This document shows, piece by piece, positions 26,089-37,242 of a stretch of DNA of 64,000 nt. A program made the position numbers and the translations under genes. Within the stretch, counting starts at the first letter, position 1. Each line of letters starts with the position of its first letter. Origin of the DNA: Acorus gramineus. Its lineage: Eukaryota > Streptophyta > Magnoliopsida > Acorales > Acoraceae. The notes beneath the pieces were generated by a model. The model did not search any database. It was given only the letters and a program-made list of their open reading frames with translations, and was not told the origin of the DNA. The DNA is taken from positions 13,110,249-13,174,248 of the forward strand of contig CM060850.1 in NCBI GenBank assembly GCA_030737835.1. Reading direction: 5' to 3'.

Positions 26089-26430
26089 TCACCCATTCGT
26101 GGGCTTGAAAGAAGTGAGGTTCCTGAACCCCTCCCACGCTTTCACCCACACAACCGCCTCGTACTTCTTCGCGGCAGCGCCAACGACCTCATTCGCCAAG
26201 ATAACGAGGCGGTAATTGATCCCCGCCACGACTTGGGTGTCCCCGCTCAAGATTTGATCAAACCACAGATTCTCGCCCGTCAGCCTCCCGTGCTCCTCCA
26301 CCGCGTACTGTCCAATCTCGCGCGTATGCGGGTTGTTCACGTCCTTGATCGGAGTCCACCCACTGATGATGGCGGTGGCGATGTTGAAGAGGAGGAAGCA
26401 GAGGAGGAGGAGGGGAGTTTGGAATCTCAT
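26089..26430 (-). CDS. Phytocystatin 2, 113 aa
   Basis: Same family and role as cystatin 1. Signal peptide at residues 1-20 (MRFQTPLLLLCFLLF...). Helix motif IGQYAV at 39-44; QVVAG loop at 66-70; VWVKAW with W99 in the second loop. The N-terminal trunk reads ISGW where the other copies read VGGW, so only one of the two usual glycines is left; this can affect affinity. The stop is TGA at 26089-26091. It heads the first of three homologous units (26.1-29.1, 29.6-35.4, 36.0-37.9 kb). Its promoter keeps two related segments in tandem (about 26510-26680 and 26680-26830), where copies 3 and 4 keep one. Predicted intact. Confidence 0.92.
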   Translation of the reverse strand: MRFQTPLLLLCFLLFNIATAIISGWTPIKDVNNPHTREIGQYAVEEHGRLTGENLWFDQILSGDTQVVAGINYRLVILANEVVGAAAKKYEAVVWVKAWEGFRNLTSFKPTNG

Positions 26431-26490
26431 TGTATTGTGATTTCTTGAATGTGATAGTATGATATGATATTACACAACAATATATGTTTG

Positions 26491-26500
26491 TTATTTATAG
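26491..26500 (-). promoter_or_regulatory. TATA box of cystatin 2
   Basis: CTATAAATAA on the minus strand, about 60 bp upstream of the ATG. The same box is found at the same place in copies 3 and 4. Confidence 0.7.
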
Positions 26501-27498
26501 TGCTTAGTGAGGGATCTTATTGTAATGAAAGATGGTTGATTGTCAAATCCTTTTAGGATTTTGTCATGAAAAATGAAATCTTGTGTGCTAAATATGGTGT
26601 TGACTTAATTTTCTCTCTTAGTAAAGAGAAGTAGATCTCATATATTACCGTATTTCCAATAAAAGTTCAATTGCAATAAAATATGGTTCATTGTGAAATC
26701 TTTTGAGGATCTTGTCATGAAAAATGTAATCTTGTGTGCTATATACCTATGAAAGAGAGGAGGATCTCATATTTTACTATATTTCCAATAAAAGTTCATT
26801 TTTAATGAAGATTTGTTTTAGGCAACATCTGAAATGGTTTTGAATAGCTTTCCAAGATTTCTATTATTATAAATATCACATTTGATTCAAACTGCTTTCC
26901 AAACAGTCCCGGCTCCTAACCAAGGTCTATCGTGCAAAATGGCGGCCGGAGGAGTCGGCGGAGTGCGTTCTCTGTCGGTCCAAACCTAACAATAGATTTG
27001 TCTCGGTTAAATAATTATTCCTTTTTCCAATGATGTATATATCTTATTATAGAGATTGGAGAGGTCTAACGAGGTACATATGAATGCATTTGGGACTGTA
27101 AGAATGATTGAGTGTAACAACAAACGTCCTACATTCTTATATACTTTGTTAGCTAATTGCACTTATGGTAAGAAGATATAAATTTCAATAAAAAAATTTC
27201 ACATTCTATGATGAATCCATAAAATTCATCGAAACATATACTTCAATTAGATGAGATATACTATTTTTTATAATAAAAAAGTACAATATTTGCATTTGGG
27301 GTTGAAAACTGAACCTAGTCCATCATTTTCCTCTTGACAAATGAAAATGATATGTTCACCCTCTCTTGCAACCCCAACTACAGTCCATTATGAGAGTGTA
27401 TTAATTTTTTTTATAAAATAATATACTCTCATAATGATGTATATGTTGTTATACGAAATAAAGTATATATTAAAGTATAATTGTCTAGATGGGCGGGT

Positions 27499-27983
27499 GT
27501 TTTTTGGAGTGCCAAAATCCCACTGAAAGTGAAGGGTTTCATGTGGTTGTACAACCTAGTCACCCGGAAATACCGAGCGAACTAGCGACCGTTGGCATCG
27601 ACTGAGTGCGCGCTGTGCGGAGGCACGATCCAATCCTGCTCACATCTGTTTTGCAGTTGTCCAACCATTGTTCACATTTGGGAGATCGCTAAAAAGCTCA
27701 CCAACTCGTGTTTTCATCTAAACTCCATACACGATTTCTGGACAACAACAATGAGTCTTTGGAAGAAGGGAGACGAGCGCCGCTAGCAAAGTATTGCGTT
27801 CCATCGTACCAGCGTGTTCTTGGGCCATTTGGTGAGCGAGGAATGCGGTGATTTTCGAGGACTCGTCCTTCTATTTTGGATGCCGTTTGGGAGATGGTGC
27901 ATCATTGTATTGTTGAATGGGGTGTAGGGTTGGCGGGGGCGACCCGTATTCAGATAGGTGAGGATGGCATGCGTGTAGAATGA
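27499..27983 (+). pseudogene. LINE reverse-transcriptase zinc-binding (zf-RVT) fragment, unit 1
   Basis: Reads VFWSAKIPLKVKGFMWL, then ECALCGGTIQSCSHLFCSCP with the Cys/His cluster, then IVHIWEIAKKLTN. This is the zf-RVT domain found at the C-terminus of plant non-LTR retrotransposon polyproteins. It is broken: a small deletion after FMWL, an in-frame TAG before RPLAST, and a frameshift after GDER. There is no RT or endonuclease domain nearby. It is carried along in the cystatin unit. Confidence 0.8.
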
Positions 27984-28140
27984 CTGAGTGTCCGAGTAGG
28001 CGAATCCGAGTAGATATTTTATCTACAGGGGCCTATCGGTCAGTTCTCGATTTTACTTGGATTGTATTTTGTGATTTTTCTTTTTTATCCTCTCACCCCC
28101 AATTCGGACATTGTCTATTTGATTATTTAATTAAATAGAT

Positions 28141-29060
28141 ATGAGAGGAAAATGATGAAATCTTGTGTGCTAAATATGGTGTTGACTTAATTTTCTCTCT
28201 TAGTAAAGAGAAGTAGATCTCATATATTACTGTATTTCCAATAAAAGTTCATTTTTAATCAAGAATTGTTTTAGGCAACAAGATTGTTTCAAGGTTAGCT
28301 AGGAGCATGAAAGTTCATTTGTACATCTATAGAGATATATGATCATGTGAGAGGTCCTAATCTATATCACATGAGAGGAAAATGATGAAATCTTGTGTGC
28401 TAAATATGGTGTTGACTTAATTTTCTCTCTTAGTAAAGAGAAGTAGATCTCATATATTACTGTATTTCCAATAAAAGTTCATTTTTAATCAAGAATTGTT
28501 TTAGGCAACAAGATTGTTTCAAGGTTAGCTAGGAGCAAGAAAGTTCATTTGTACATCTATAGAGATATATGATCATGTGAGAGGTCCTAATCTATATCAC
28601 ATGAGAGGAAAATGATGAAATCTTGTGTGCTAAATATGGTGTTGACTTAATTTTCTCTCTTAGTAAAGAGAAGTAGATCTCATATATTATTGTATTTCCA
28701 ATAAAAGTTCATTTTTAATCAACAATTATTTTAGGCAACAAGATTGTTTCAAGGTTAGCTAGGAGCATGAAAGTTCATTTGTACATCTATAGAGATATAT
28801 GATCATGTGAGAGGTCCTAATCTATATCACATGAGAGGAAAATGATGAAATCTTGTGTGCTAAATATGGTGTTGACTTAATTTTCTCTCTTAGTAAAGAG
28901 AAGTAGATCTCATATATTACTGTATTTCCAATAAAAGTTCATTTTTAATCAAGAATTGTTTTAGGCAACAAGATTGTTTCAAGGTTAGCTAGGAGCATGA
29001 AAGTTCATTTGTACATCTATAGAGATATATGATCATGTGAGAGGTCCTAATCTATATCAC
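28141..29060. repeat. 230-bp minisatellite, four copies
   Basis: Four head-to-tail units of exactly 230 bp start at 28141, 28371, 28601 and 28831 with ATGAGAGGAAAATGATGAAA (the boundary copy at 29061 is cut short). Units are nearly identical. Roughly 130 bp of each monomer match the distal promoter of cystatin 2 (26576-26672) and the sequence near 26808-26825. Confidence 0.95.
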
Positions 29061-29643
29061 ATGAGAGGAAAATGATACTTCTACAGCCCTCGTTATTGCA
29101 GCCCCAATTGCAATTCGCACAGGGTTTTTTTTATTTTTAAAAAATCATAATTGAAGTACATCCAATTATATGAAATGAAGTATATACTGAGATGCATTGA
29201 TGTATTTTTTCACGTTAAAAAAAATAAATTTATGATAGAATTCCACACACTATGATATCGCAGTATATACTGTGATATTATAGTGTAAAAGCTACGAAAC
29301 AGGTTACAAAACGGATTGAGTGTATACATAGATGATGCTGATATAAACATGATGCAAGGTCCCCATAGGAGGGGGGTGTCTCATTTATCACTAGGCTGTG
29401 CCTGGTGAGTAGTGAATGGATGAGAACCCAGTGTGACCTAGAAAATTTCACTGGAGAACAATGAAAACAAGACATAAATTTTATTTATTTATTTATTTAT
29501 TTTTGAAAAACGTTAAGACATTTGATCTCAATTATATTCCAAAGATTGAGAATGCCCAAAATTCACATACCACATATATATTTGAATGCCAAAACAATGC
29601 AAGCTCAACTCAACAACATCCTCACACACACAAAATAAAAATT

Positions 29644-30006
29644 CTAAGCATTATTGATGGGCTTGAAAGAAGTGAGGTTCCTGAACCCCTCCCACGCCTT
29701 CTCCCACACAACCGCCTCGTACTTCTTCGCGGAGGAGGGGGCGCCGACAACCTCATTCGCCGAGATCACGAGGCGGTAGTTCACCCCTTCCACCACTTGG
29801 GTTTCCCCGCTCAATATGTCATTGAACTGCAGATTCTCACCTGTCAGCCTCTCATGCCTGTCCACCGCGTACCGTCCGATATCACGCACGTGTGGGTCGT
29901 TCACATCCTTGATCGGAGTCCACCCGCCGACGATGGCGGTGGCGATGTTGAAGAGGAGGAAGGAGAGGAGGAGGAGGAGGAGGCGGGGGGGAGTTTGGAA
30001 TCTCAT
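29644..30006 (-). CDS. Phytocystatin 3, 120 aa
   Basis: Single-exon secreted cystatin. Signal peptide at residues 1-24 has an extended poly-Leu run from a CTC repeat. N-terminal Gly-Gly at 27-28; helix motif IGRYAV at 43-48; first loop QVVEG at 70-74, where copies 1 and 2 have QVVAG; second-loop EKAW with W105. The QxVxG consensus is kept, since the third and fifth fixed positions are unchanged. The stop is TAG at 29644-29646. Nearly identical to copy 4, so the duplication is recent. The 3' flank holds a TTTATT-rich stretch (29480-29503) that gives AATAAA signals on the coding strand. Predicted functional. Confidence 0.93.
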   Translation of the reverse strand: MRFQTPPRLLLLLLSFLLFNIATAIVGGWTPIKDVNDPHVRDIGRYAVDRHERLTGENLQFNDILSGETQVVEGVNYRLVISANEVVGAPSSAKKYEAVVWEKAWEGFRNLTSFKPINNA

Positions 30007-30052
30007 TGTATTGTGATTTCTTGAATGTGATGTTACACAAAAGTAATGTTTG

Positions 30053-30062
30053 TTATTTATAG
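30053..30062 (-). promoter_or_regulatory. TATA box of cystatin 3
   Basis: CTATAAATAA on the minus strand, about 50 bp upstream of the ATG, conserved with copies 2 and 4. Confidence 0.7.
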
Positions 30063-32049
30063 TGATCAGTGAGGGATCTTATTGTAATAAAATATGGTTC
30101 ATTGTGAAATCTTTTGAGGATCTTGTCATGAAAAATGTAATCTTGTGTGCTATATACTCATGAAAGAGAGGAGGATCTCATATTTTACTATATTTCCAAT
30201 AAAAGTTCATTTTCAATGAAGATTTGTTTTAGGCAACATCTGAAATGGTTTTGAATAGCTTTCCAAGATTTCTATTATTATAAATATCACATTTGATTCA
30301 AACTGCTTTCCAAACAGTCCCGGCTCCTAACCAAGGTCTATCGTGCAAAATGGCGGCCGGAGGAGTCGGCGGAGTGCGTTCTCTGTCGGTCCAAACCTAA
30401 CAATAGATTTGTCTCGGTTAAATAATTATTCCTTTTTCCAATGATGTATATATCTTATTATAGATGTCACGCCCCGGGCGTCCCCGGTACGCGGCAAGTG
30501 TATATAAAATATCAGAATCTACACAGGAGGTCAATAATATCATACACAAGCAGCCAGAATGACACACAGACAACAAAAGCAGGGCTGACATGATATATAC
30601 ACCAAATGCGGATAACTAAGGACTGAATCTGTAATCAAAACACACTACAGACTCCATACATAATCACATGTCCTGTGAGAGCCAATATACATACAAAGAC
30701 GTCCAAATACAACACAAACGCGTGCCCAAGCACGGAAAATAATACATACTGGTACAAGGGATGCTGATAGCCTCAGAAACTCGCGGGACGTGGCGCTACT
30801 CCGCTACTGATGAAGTCCCTCGGGGAGCTCCTCCTCCGGATCCGACTCAGATGACACTGAAGAAAAAGATTATGCGAGGGGTGAGCCACACGCTCAGTGA
30901 ACGGCACAACCCATGCATCACAGACAATATTGACCACATTGCAATTATTTATCCAACCTCTAAGTGGCATAACAACATAATCCAGTGGTTCGTACTTCGC
31001 CGAACCACCACACCCTCACCCTCACCCATCAATGGGTGACATAGGCTATTGGGACTGATAATCATCCATAAACAAATCCAGCGGGTCGCTCATCGCCAAC
31101 CCACTACACCCTCACCCTCACCCTCAACGGGTGACATAGGATTTTGGGACTGACTAGGCTGTTGGTCACCCCATAGTCCACCGGTAGTCTCTCCTCCACT
31201 CCGTAGGCCGCTTGGTCTCCACCCACAACTTCAGCACAGTCCGTCACAAATATCGGGAGGCGCCTACTGATGTGGGTCCTCCGAAGGACGGCCTTTCTAA
31301 CGCTGGGGCAGTCTCTACACGGATCCAACGAAGGGAAAACAGAACAGCCTATCCATACGCATATGATCCACTCGGATCCGCCGACAACACATCTCTAACA
31401 ACTCTAATGTCCTGAATTCCTCAGAACACCACCAGGGCGCATAACTACGATGCGGGGAACATGCATAAGGTTATAACAGGGTGGAATATTGTTGGGGAAA
31501 GAAACTCGGGAGGGCAGCGTGAGTTCCTGATATAGGACACCCTGACAACCAAACAAGGAACACGGAGTACCCTAACCCGGGTCTCACCGCTGTCCTCGCA
31601 AGGCCCCTCCCCTATAATATTCACTATAACATGCAATTTAACAAATACTAGCATTTAATTTAATAAATAAACTAGTAGGGCACATTCATCGGTCGGGCTT
31701 CCTAACATGGAAACAGGGGACATGCTGCATGGCTCATACACATATCCTATGGGTGCAAGTCCCTAACATGCAAAGTCTAGGGTAACATGCATTCTACAAT
31801 TAAATCATGCAAGCATGGATTACATATTACTGCAGGTTAATATACATCCATGGTGCCCCAGGAGAGGTCGGTATACGCCCAAGTGCGTATAACGCCTCTC
31901 TACTGGGTTGGATTGTCCCACTCACCGGAATCGGGGTCGTCGCGCGACCGTCCGTCTAGATCTGCAAGACAGACATTCAATATGGTGAGAACAATGCATA
32001 AATACACAAAAATACATCTAAAATACCCAACACTCGGATAAACGTACAT

Positions 32050-33010
32050 ACGGCCCGTACGCACGTGTATCCGAGCATCCCGACTCACTCCCGAGCCCAC
32101 CGGGCAACCGCACGCACGGCCACCCGCCTCGGGCGCACCGCCGAGCCCAGCCCGCACACCCGGACAGCCTGCCGAGCATCTGCCCGCAAGCCCGAACACA
32201 CCGCACGCTCCGGGCGCACGCACGCGCACGCCCGCGCGCACCGCGCGTCCGGCCCTGGGTGCACCCGCATGCACCGCGCCCCAGCACAGCGCCCGCACGC
32301 ACCCCCCGCCTGCACTGCGCCCCACAGCGGTGCCCAGCGCCCAGCGCCCAGCACCCTCGGCCAGCACCCGGTACCCGCGACCCAGCGCCCAGCGTTCAGC
32401 GCCCAGCACCCGGGACCCTCACCCAGCGTCCACGCGCACGCCCGCGCAACACGCGCCCAGCGCGCCTGGCAGCACGAGCCCAGTGCGCCTGCCAGCCTGC
32501 CTGCGCTGCTGCCCGCGTTGCCTGCCTGCGCGCGTCGCCGAGTAGCCCGAGCACCGCTCGCCTGCACGCCCGGGGCACTGCCCGCCTGATGCCCGAGCGC
32601 CCCTGCCCTGCTCGCCTGCGCGCACAGCCCAGCAGCCTGCTCCGCACGTCTCCCCCTGCACCCCCCGAGCGCACGCCCGCGCGCACGCCCTCGCGCGCCC
32701 GGCAAACTGGTGCCCTGCTCCCAGCCTACCCGGCTAACCAACGCTCAGCACCCCCGCTCGCCCAGCACGCCCAGCGCCTGCAGCACCACCCGAGCGCACG
32801 CCACGCGCACGCCGCACGCACGCCTGTGCGCACGCACCCGCGCGCCCGGCCACCTGGTGCCCCACGCTGCTGTGCCTGCTGCCAGCGCTCCCGGAACAGC
32901 CACCCCACCTACCCGAGAAGCCTAGCTCCCCTACCCGAGCACCCCTACCACCACCCACCGACCTCCGACCACCTCCACAGCCCTCCGACGGCCACCCACA
33001 GCCGCCGACC
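32050..33010. other. Very GC-rich, CpG-dense core of the solo LTR
   Basis: About 960 bp rich in CGCCCAGC / GCACGC-type short motifs, in sharp contrast to the AT-rich surroundings. All six frames are long and open only because stop codons are rare in such sequence. The Pro/Arg/Ala-rich ORFs show no domain. Confidence 0.8.
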
Positions 33011-33397
33011 TCCTCCCAACCCCAAAACCCACCTCCTAACATCCATCTAAGCAAGAAAAGAGGGGAAATAGGGCTTACCAAGGGGAGGAAGGGAAGTCCG
33101 GACGCTCTCCGCGCGCCGAAACCTTTCCCCAAAGGCTTCCACCGCCCGGATCTCACTCGGCCTCCGAAACAGCCCAAAACAGAGGAGAAGAGGGGGGGGG
33201 ACGGAGGGGCTAAACTCGCCGGAATCGGGATTTGAAAGCACCGGAGTGTAGATCGGGACCCGATCTACACTTCCCGTGCTTTGGGTTTTAAGCTTTGAGG
33301 GGTCTAGGGGGCTCAAAAGGGAGAAAAAGAGAGAAGAGGAGAGAGGGAGATCATTGGGGAAGACAATGAATAGTGCACATTGACTTTTCTCACCCAC

Positions 33398-33405
33398 CTT
33401 ATATA
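33398..33405 (-). promoter_or_regulatory. TATA box of the solo LTR
   Basis: TATATAAG on the minus strand within GGTATATAAGGTGGG, about 265 bp from the LTR 5' end. This is the expected U3/R layout. If active it would drive transcription leftwards, in the direction of cystatin 3. Confidence 0.55.
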
Positions 33406-34068
33406 CCAAGTCACTTAAAAACCCGGATACGCCCCGGAACTGTGAAATTTCGGAAACGTTACCGGAATTCAACGAAATTTTCGTGAGAGGCCTAAAATGG
33501 CACCAGGACACCAAATATGCAGTTAGATTTTCAATCGGAGTCCTCTAACTCAGGACGATAGCTAACAGTCCAAAAATAAGCGGTTCCGATCGAAAACCGA
33601 AAAAAATGAAAAACCGCCAGAACGCTCCAACGGTTACCAGCAGGTTAAAAGTGACACATATATAACAATAGAGATTGGAGAGGTCTAACGAGGTACATAT
33701 GAATGCATTTGGGACTGTAAGAATGATTGAGGGTAACAACAAACGTCCTACATTCTTATATACTTTGTTAGCTAATTGCACTTATGGTAAGAAGATATAA
33801 ATTTCAATAAAAAAATTTCACATTCTATGATGATTTATAATAAAAAAGTACAATATTTGCATTTGGGGTTGAAAACTGAACCTAGTCCATCATTTTCCTC
33901 TTGACAAATGAAAATGATATGTTCAGCCTCTCTTGCAGCCCCAACTACATGCAGTCCATTAAGAGAGTGTATTATTTTTTTTAAAAAATAATATACTCTC
34001 ATAATGATGTATATGTTGTTATACGAAATAAAGTATATATTAAAGTACAATTGTCTAGATGGGCGGGT

Positions 34069-34562
34069 GTTTTTTGGAGTGCCAAAATCCACTGAAAGTG
34101 AAGGGTTTCATGTGGCTGTTGCTTCAGGACCACCTAGTCACCCAGAAATACCGAGCGAACTAGCGACCGTTGGCATCGCCTGAGTGCGCGCTGTGCGGAG
34201 GCACGATCGAATCGTGCTCGCATCTGTTTTGCAGTTGTCCAACAATTGTTCACATTTGGGAGATCGCTGAAAAGCTCACCAACTCGAGTTTTCGTCTAAA
34301 CTCCATACACGATTTCTGGACAACAACAATGAGTCTTTGGAAGAAGGGAGACAAGAGCGCCGCTAGCAAAGTATTGCGTTCCATCGTACCAGCGCGTGCT
34401 TGGGCCATTTGGCGAGCGAGGAATGCGGTGATTTTCGAGGACTCGTCCTTCTATTTTGATGCCGTTTGGGAGATGGTGCGTCATTGTATTGTTGAATGGG
34501 GTGTAGGGTTGGCGGGGGCGACCCGTATTCAGATAGGTGAGCATGGCATGCGTGTAGAATGA
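34069..34562 (+). pseudogene. LINE zf-RVT fragment, unit 2 (longest open copy)
   Basis: Same zf-RVT domain as unit 1: ECALCGGTIESCSHLFCSCP, then IVHIWEIAEKLTNSSFRLNS, and a tail WAIWRARNAVIFED ending MRVE*. From 34170 to 34562 the frame is open (130 codons). Upstream it is cut by a 1-nt loss in AAAATCCACTG and a stop before RPLAS. It is a remnant, not a gene; the open tail simply reflects less decay. Confidence 0.78.
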
Positions 34563-34719
34563 CTGAGTGTCCGAGTAGGTGAATCCGGGTAGATATCTTA
34601 TCTACAGGGGCCTATCCGTCGGTTCTCGGTTTTGCCCGAGTTGTATTTTGCGATTTTTCTCTCTTATCCTCTCACCCCCAATTCGGACATTGTCTATTTG
34701 ATTATTTAATGAAATAGAT

Positions 34720-35408
34720 ATGAGAGGAAAATGATGAAATCTTGTGTGCTAAATATGGTGTTGACTTAATTTTCTCTCTTAGTAAAGAGAAGTAGATCTC
34801 ATATATTACTGTATTTCCAATAAAAGTTCATTTTTAATCAAGAATTGTTTTAGGCAACAAGATTGTTTCAAGGTTAGCTAGGAGCATGAAAGTTCATTTG
34901 TACATCTATAGAGATATATGATCATGTGAGAGGTCCTAATCTATATCACATGAGAGGAAAATGATGAAATCTTGTGTGCTAAATATGGTGTTGACTTAAT
35001 TTTCTCTCTTAGTAAAAGTAGTAGATCCCATACATTATTGTATTTCCAATAAAAGTTCATTTTTAATCAAGAATTATTTTAGGCAACAAGATTGTTTCAA
35101 GGTTAGCTAGGAGCATGAAAGTTCATTTGTACATCTATAGAGATATATGATCATGTGAGAGGTCCTAATCTATATCACATGAGAGGAAAATGATGAAATC
35201 TTGTGTGCTAAATATGGTGTTGACTTAATTTTCTCTCTTAGTAAAGAGAAGTAGATCTCATATATTACCGTATTTCCAATAAAAGTTCATTTTTAATCAA
35301 GAATTGTTTTAGGCAACAAGATTGTTTCAAGGTTAGCTAGGAGCATGAAAGTTCATTTGTACATCTATAGAGATATATGATCATGTGAGAGGTCCTAATC
35401 TATATCAC
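34720..35408. repeat. 230-bp minisatellite, three copies (unit 2)
   Basis: Units start at 34720, 34950 and 35179 with the same monomer as at 28141 (230, 229 and 230 bp). The copy number differs between the two array sites (4 versus 3), and the third cystatin unit has none. Confidence 0.95.
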
Positions 35409-35976
35409 ATGAGAGGAAAATGATACTTCTACAGCCCTTGTTATTGCAGCCCCAATTGCAGTTCGCACCGGTTTTATTTTATTTTTTAAAAAATCATAAT
35501 TGAAGTACATCCAATTATATGAAATGAAGTATATGTCGAGATGCATTGATGCATTTTTTTAAGTTAAAAAAAATAAATTTATGATAGAATTCCACACACT
35601 ATGATATCGCAGTATATACTGTGATATTATAGTGTAAAAGCTACGAAACAGGTTACAAAACGGATTGAGTGTATACATAGATGATGTTGATATAGACATG
35701 ATGCAAGGTCCCCATAGGGAGGGGGTGTCTCATTTATCATTAGCCTGTGCCTGGTGAGTAGTGAATGGATGAGAACCCACTGTGACCTAGAAAATGAAAA
35801 CAAGACATAAATATTATTTATTTTTTTTTTTTTTTTTGAAAAACGTTAAGACATTTGATCTCAATTATATTCCAAAGATTGAGAATGCCCAAAATTCACA
35901 TACCACATATATATTTGAATGCCAAAACAATGCAAGCTCAACTCAACAACATCCTCACACACACAAAATAAAAATT

Positions 35977-36336
35977 CTAAGCATTATTGATGGGCTTGAA
36001 AGAAGTGAGGTTCCTGAACCCCTCCCACGCCTTCTCCCACACAACCGCCTCGTACTTCTTCGCGGAGGAGGGGGCGCCGACAACCTCATTCGCCGAGATC
36101 ACGAGGCGGTAGTTCACCCCTTCCACCACTTGGGTTTCCCCGCTCAAGATGTCATTGAACAGCAGATTCTCACCTGTCAGCCTCTCATGCCTGTCCACCG
36201 CGTACCGTCCGATATCACGCACGTGCGGGTCGTTCACGTCATTGATCGGAGTCCACCCGCCGACAATGGCGGTGGCGATGTTGAAGAGGAGGAAGGAGAG
36301 GAGGAGGAGGAGGAGGGGGGAAGTTTGGAATCTCAT
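35977..36336 (-). CDS. Phytocystatin 4, 119 aa
   Basis: Secreted cystatin, nearly identical to copy 3. Differences seen: one fewer residue in the signal peptide (MRFQTSPLLLLLLSF), PINDV for PIKDV, and NLLF for NLQF. The Gly-Gly trunk, IGRYAV, QVVEG (69-73) and EKAW motifs are intact. Same stop context (TAG 35977-35979) and same promoter layout as copy 3. It heads the third unit, which lacks both the minisatellite and the solo LTR. Predicted functional. Confidence 0.93.
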   Translation of the reverse strand: MRFQTSPLLLLLLSFLLFNIATAIVGGWTPINDVNDPHVRDIGRYAVDRHERLTGENLLFNDILSGETQVVEGVNYRLVISANEVVGAPSSAKKYEAVVWEKAWEGFRNLTSFKPINNA

Positions 36337-36382
36337 TGTATTGTGATTTCTTGAATGTGATGTTACACAAAAGTAATGTTTG

Positions 36383-36392
36383 TTATTTATAG
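36383..36392 (-). promoter_or_regulatory. TATA box of cystatin 4
   Basis: CTATAAATAA on the minus strand, about 50 bp upstream of the ATG, as in copies 2 and 3. Confidence 0.7.
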
Positions 36393-37242
36393 TGATTAGT
36401 GAGGGATCTTATTGTAATAAAATATGGTTCATTGTGAAATCTTTTGAGGATCTTGTCATGAAAAATGTAATCTTGTGTGCTATATACCTATGAAAGAGAG
36501 GAGGATCTCATATTTTACTATATTTCCAATAAAAGTTCATTTTTAATGAAGATTTGTTTTAGGCAACATCTGAAATGGTTTTGAATAGCTTTCCAAGATT
36601 TCTATTATTATAAATATCACATTTGATTCAAACTGCTTTCCAAATAGTCCCGGCTCCTAACCAAGGTCTATCGTGCAAAATGGCGGCCGGAGGAGTCGGC
36701 GGAGTGCGTTCTCTGTCGGTCCAAACCTAACAATAGATTTGTCTCGGTTAAATAATTATTCCTTTTTCCAATGATGTATATATCTTATTATAGAGATTGG
36801 AGAGGTCTAACGAGGTACACATGAATGCATTTGGGACTGTAAGAATGATTGAGTGTAACAACAAACGTCCTACATTCTTATATACTTTGTTAGCTAATTG
36901 CACTTATTGTAAGAAGATATATATTTCAATAAAAAAATTTCACATTCTATGATGAATCCATAAAATTCATTGAAACATATACTTCAATTAGATGAGATAT
37001 ACTATTTTTTATAATAAAAAAGTACAATATTTGCATTTGGGGTTGAAAACTGAACCTAGTCCATCATTTTCCTCTTGACAAATGAAAATGATATGTTCAG
37101 CCTCTCTTGCAGCCCCAACTACATGCAGTCCATTAAGAGAGTGTATTATTTTTTTTAAAAAATAATATACTCTCATAATGATGTATATGTTGTTATACGA
37201 AATAAAGTATATATTAAAGTATAATTGTCTAGATGGGCGGGT

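Larger units (their letters stand above)
30465..33667 (-). mobile_element. Solo LTR, 3,203 bp, with a 5-bp target duplication
   Basis: On the + strand it starts TGTCACGCCCCGGG and ends ATATATAACA, so both strands have TG...CA ends. It is flanked by ATAGA at 30460-30464 and 33668-33672. Units 1 and 3 of the cystatin array show the uninterrupted site (CTTATT-ATAGA-GATTGG). The minus strand has LTR features: a TATATAAG box (33398-33405) and a 3' end of CCCGGGGCGTGACA, which resembles LTRs of plant Gypsy chromoviruses (Tekay/Del type; from memory, tentative). No gag-pol and no second LTR are present, so it is a solo LTR left by recombination. Confidence 0.85.

Noticed and set aside
29461..30024. 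187-aa + strand ORF across cystatin 3 (and the similar one at 35794-36354)
   Set aside because: It is the antisense of the cystatin coding sequence. The conserved signal, motifs and TATA box are on the minus strand.
32065..33050. Long Pro/Arg/Ala-rich ORFs (up to 263 aa) on both strands
   Set aside because: All frames are open because the sequence is extremely GC-rich and stops are rare. No domain is visible, and the region lies inside an LTR.
30465..33667. A complete LTR retrotransposon
   Set aside because: No second LTR, primer-binding site, gag or pol can be found. Ends and target duplication fit a solo LTR.
28141..35408. CRISPR-like spacing of the 230-bp repeats
   Set aside because: The repeats are head-to-tail with no unique spacers and lie in a plant genome. 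They are a minisatellite.
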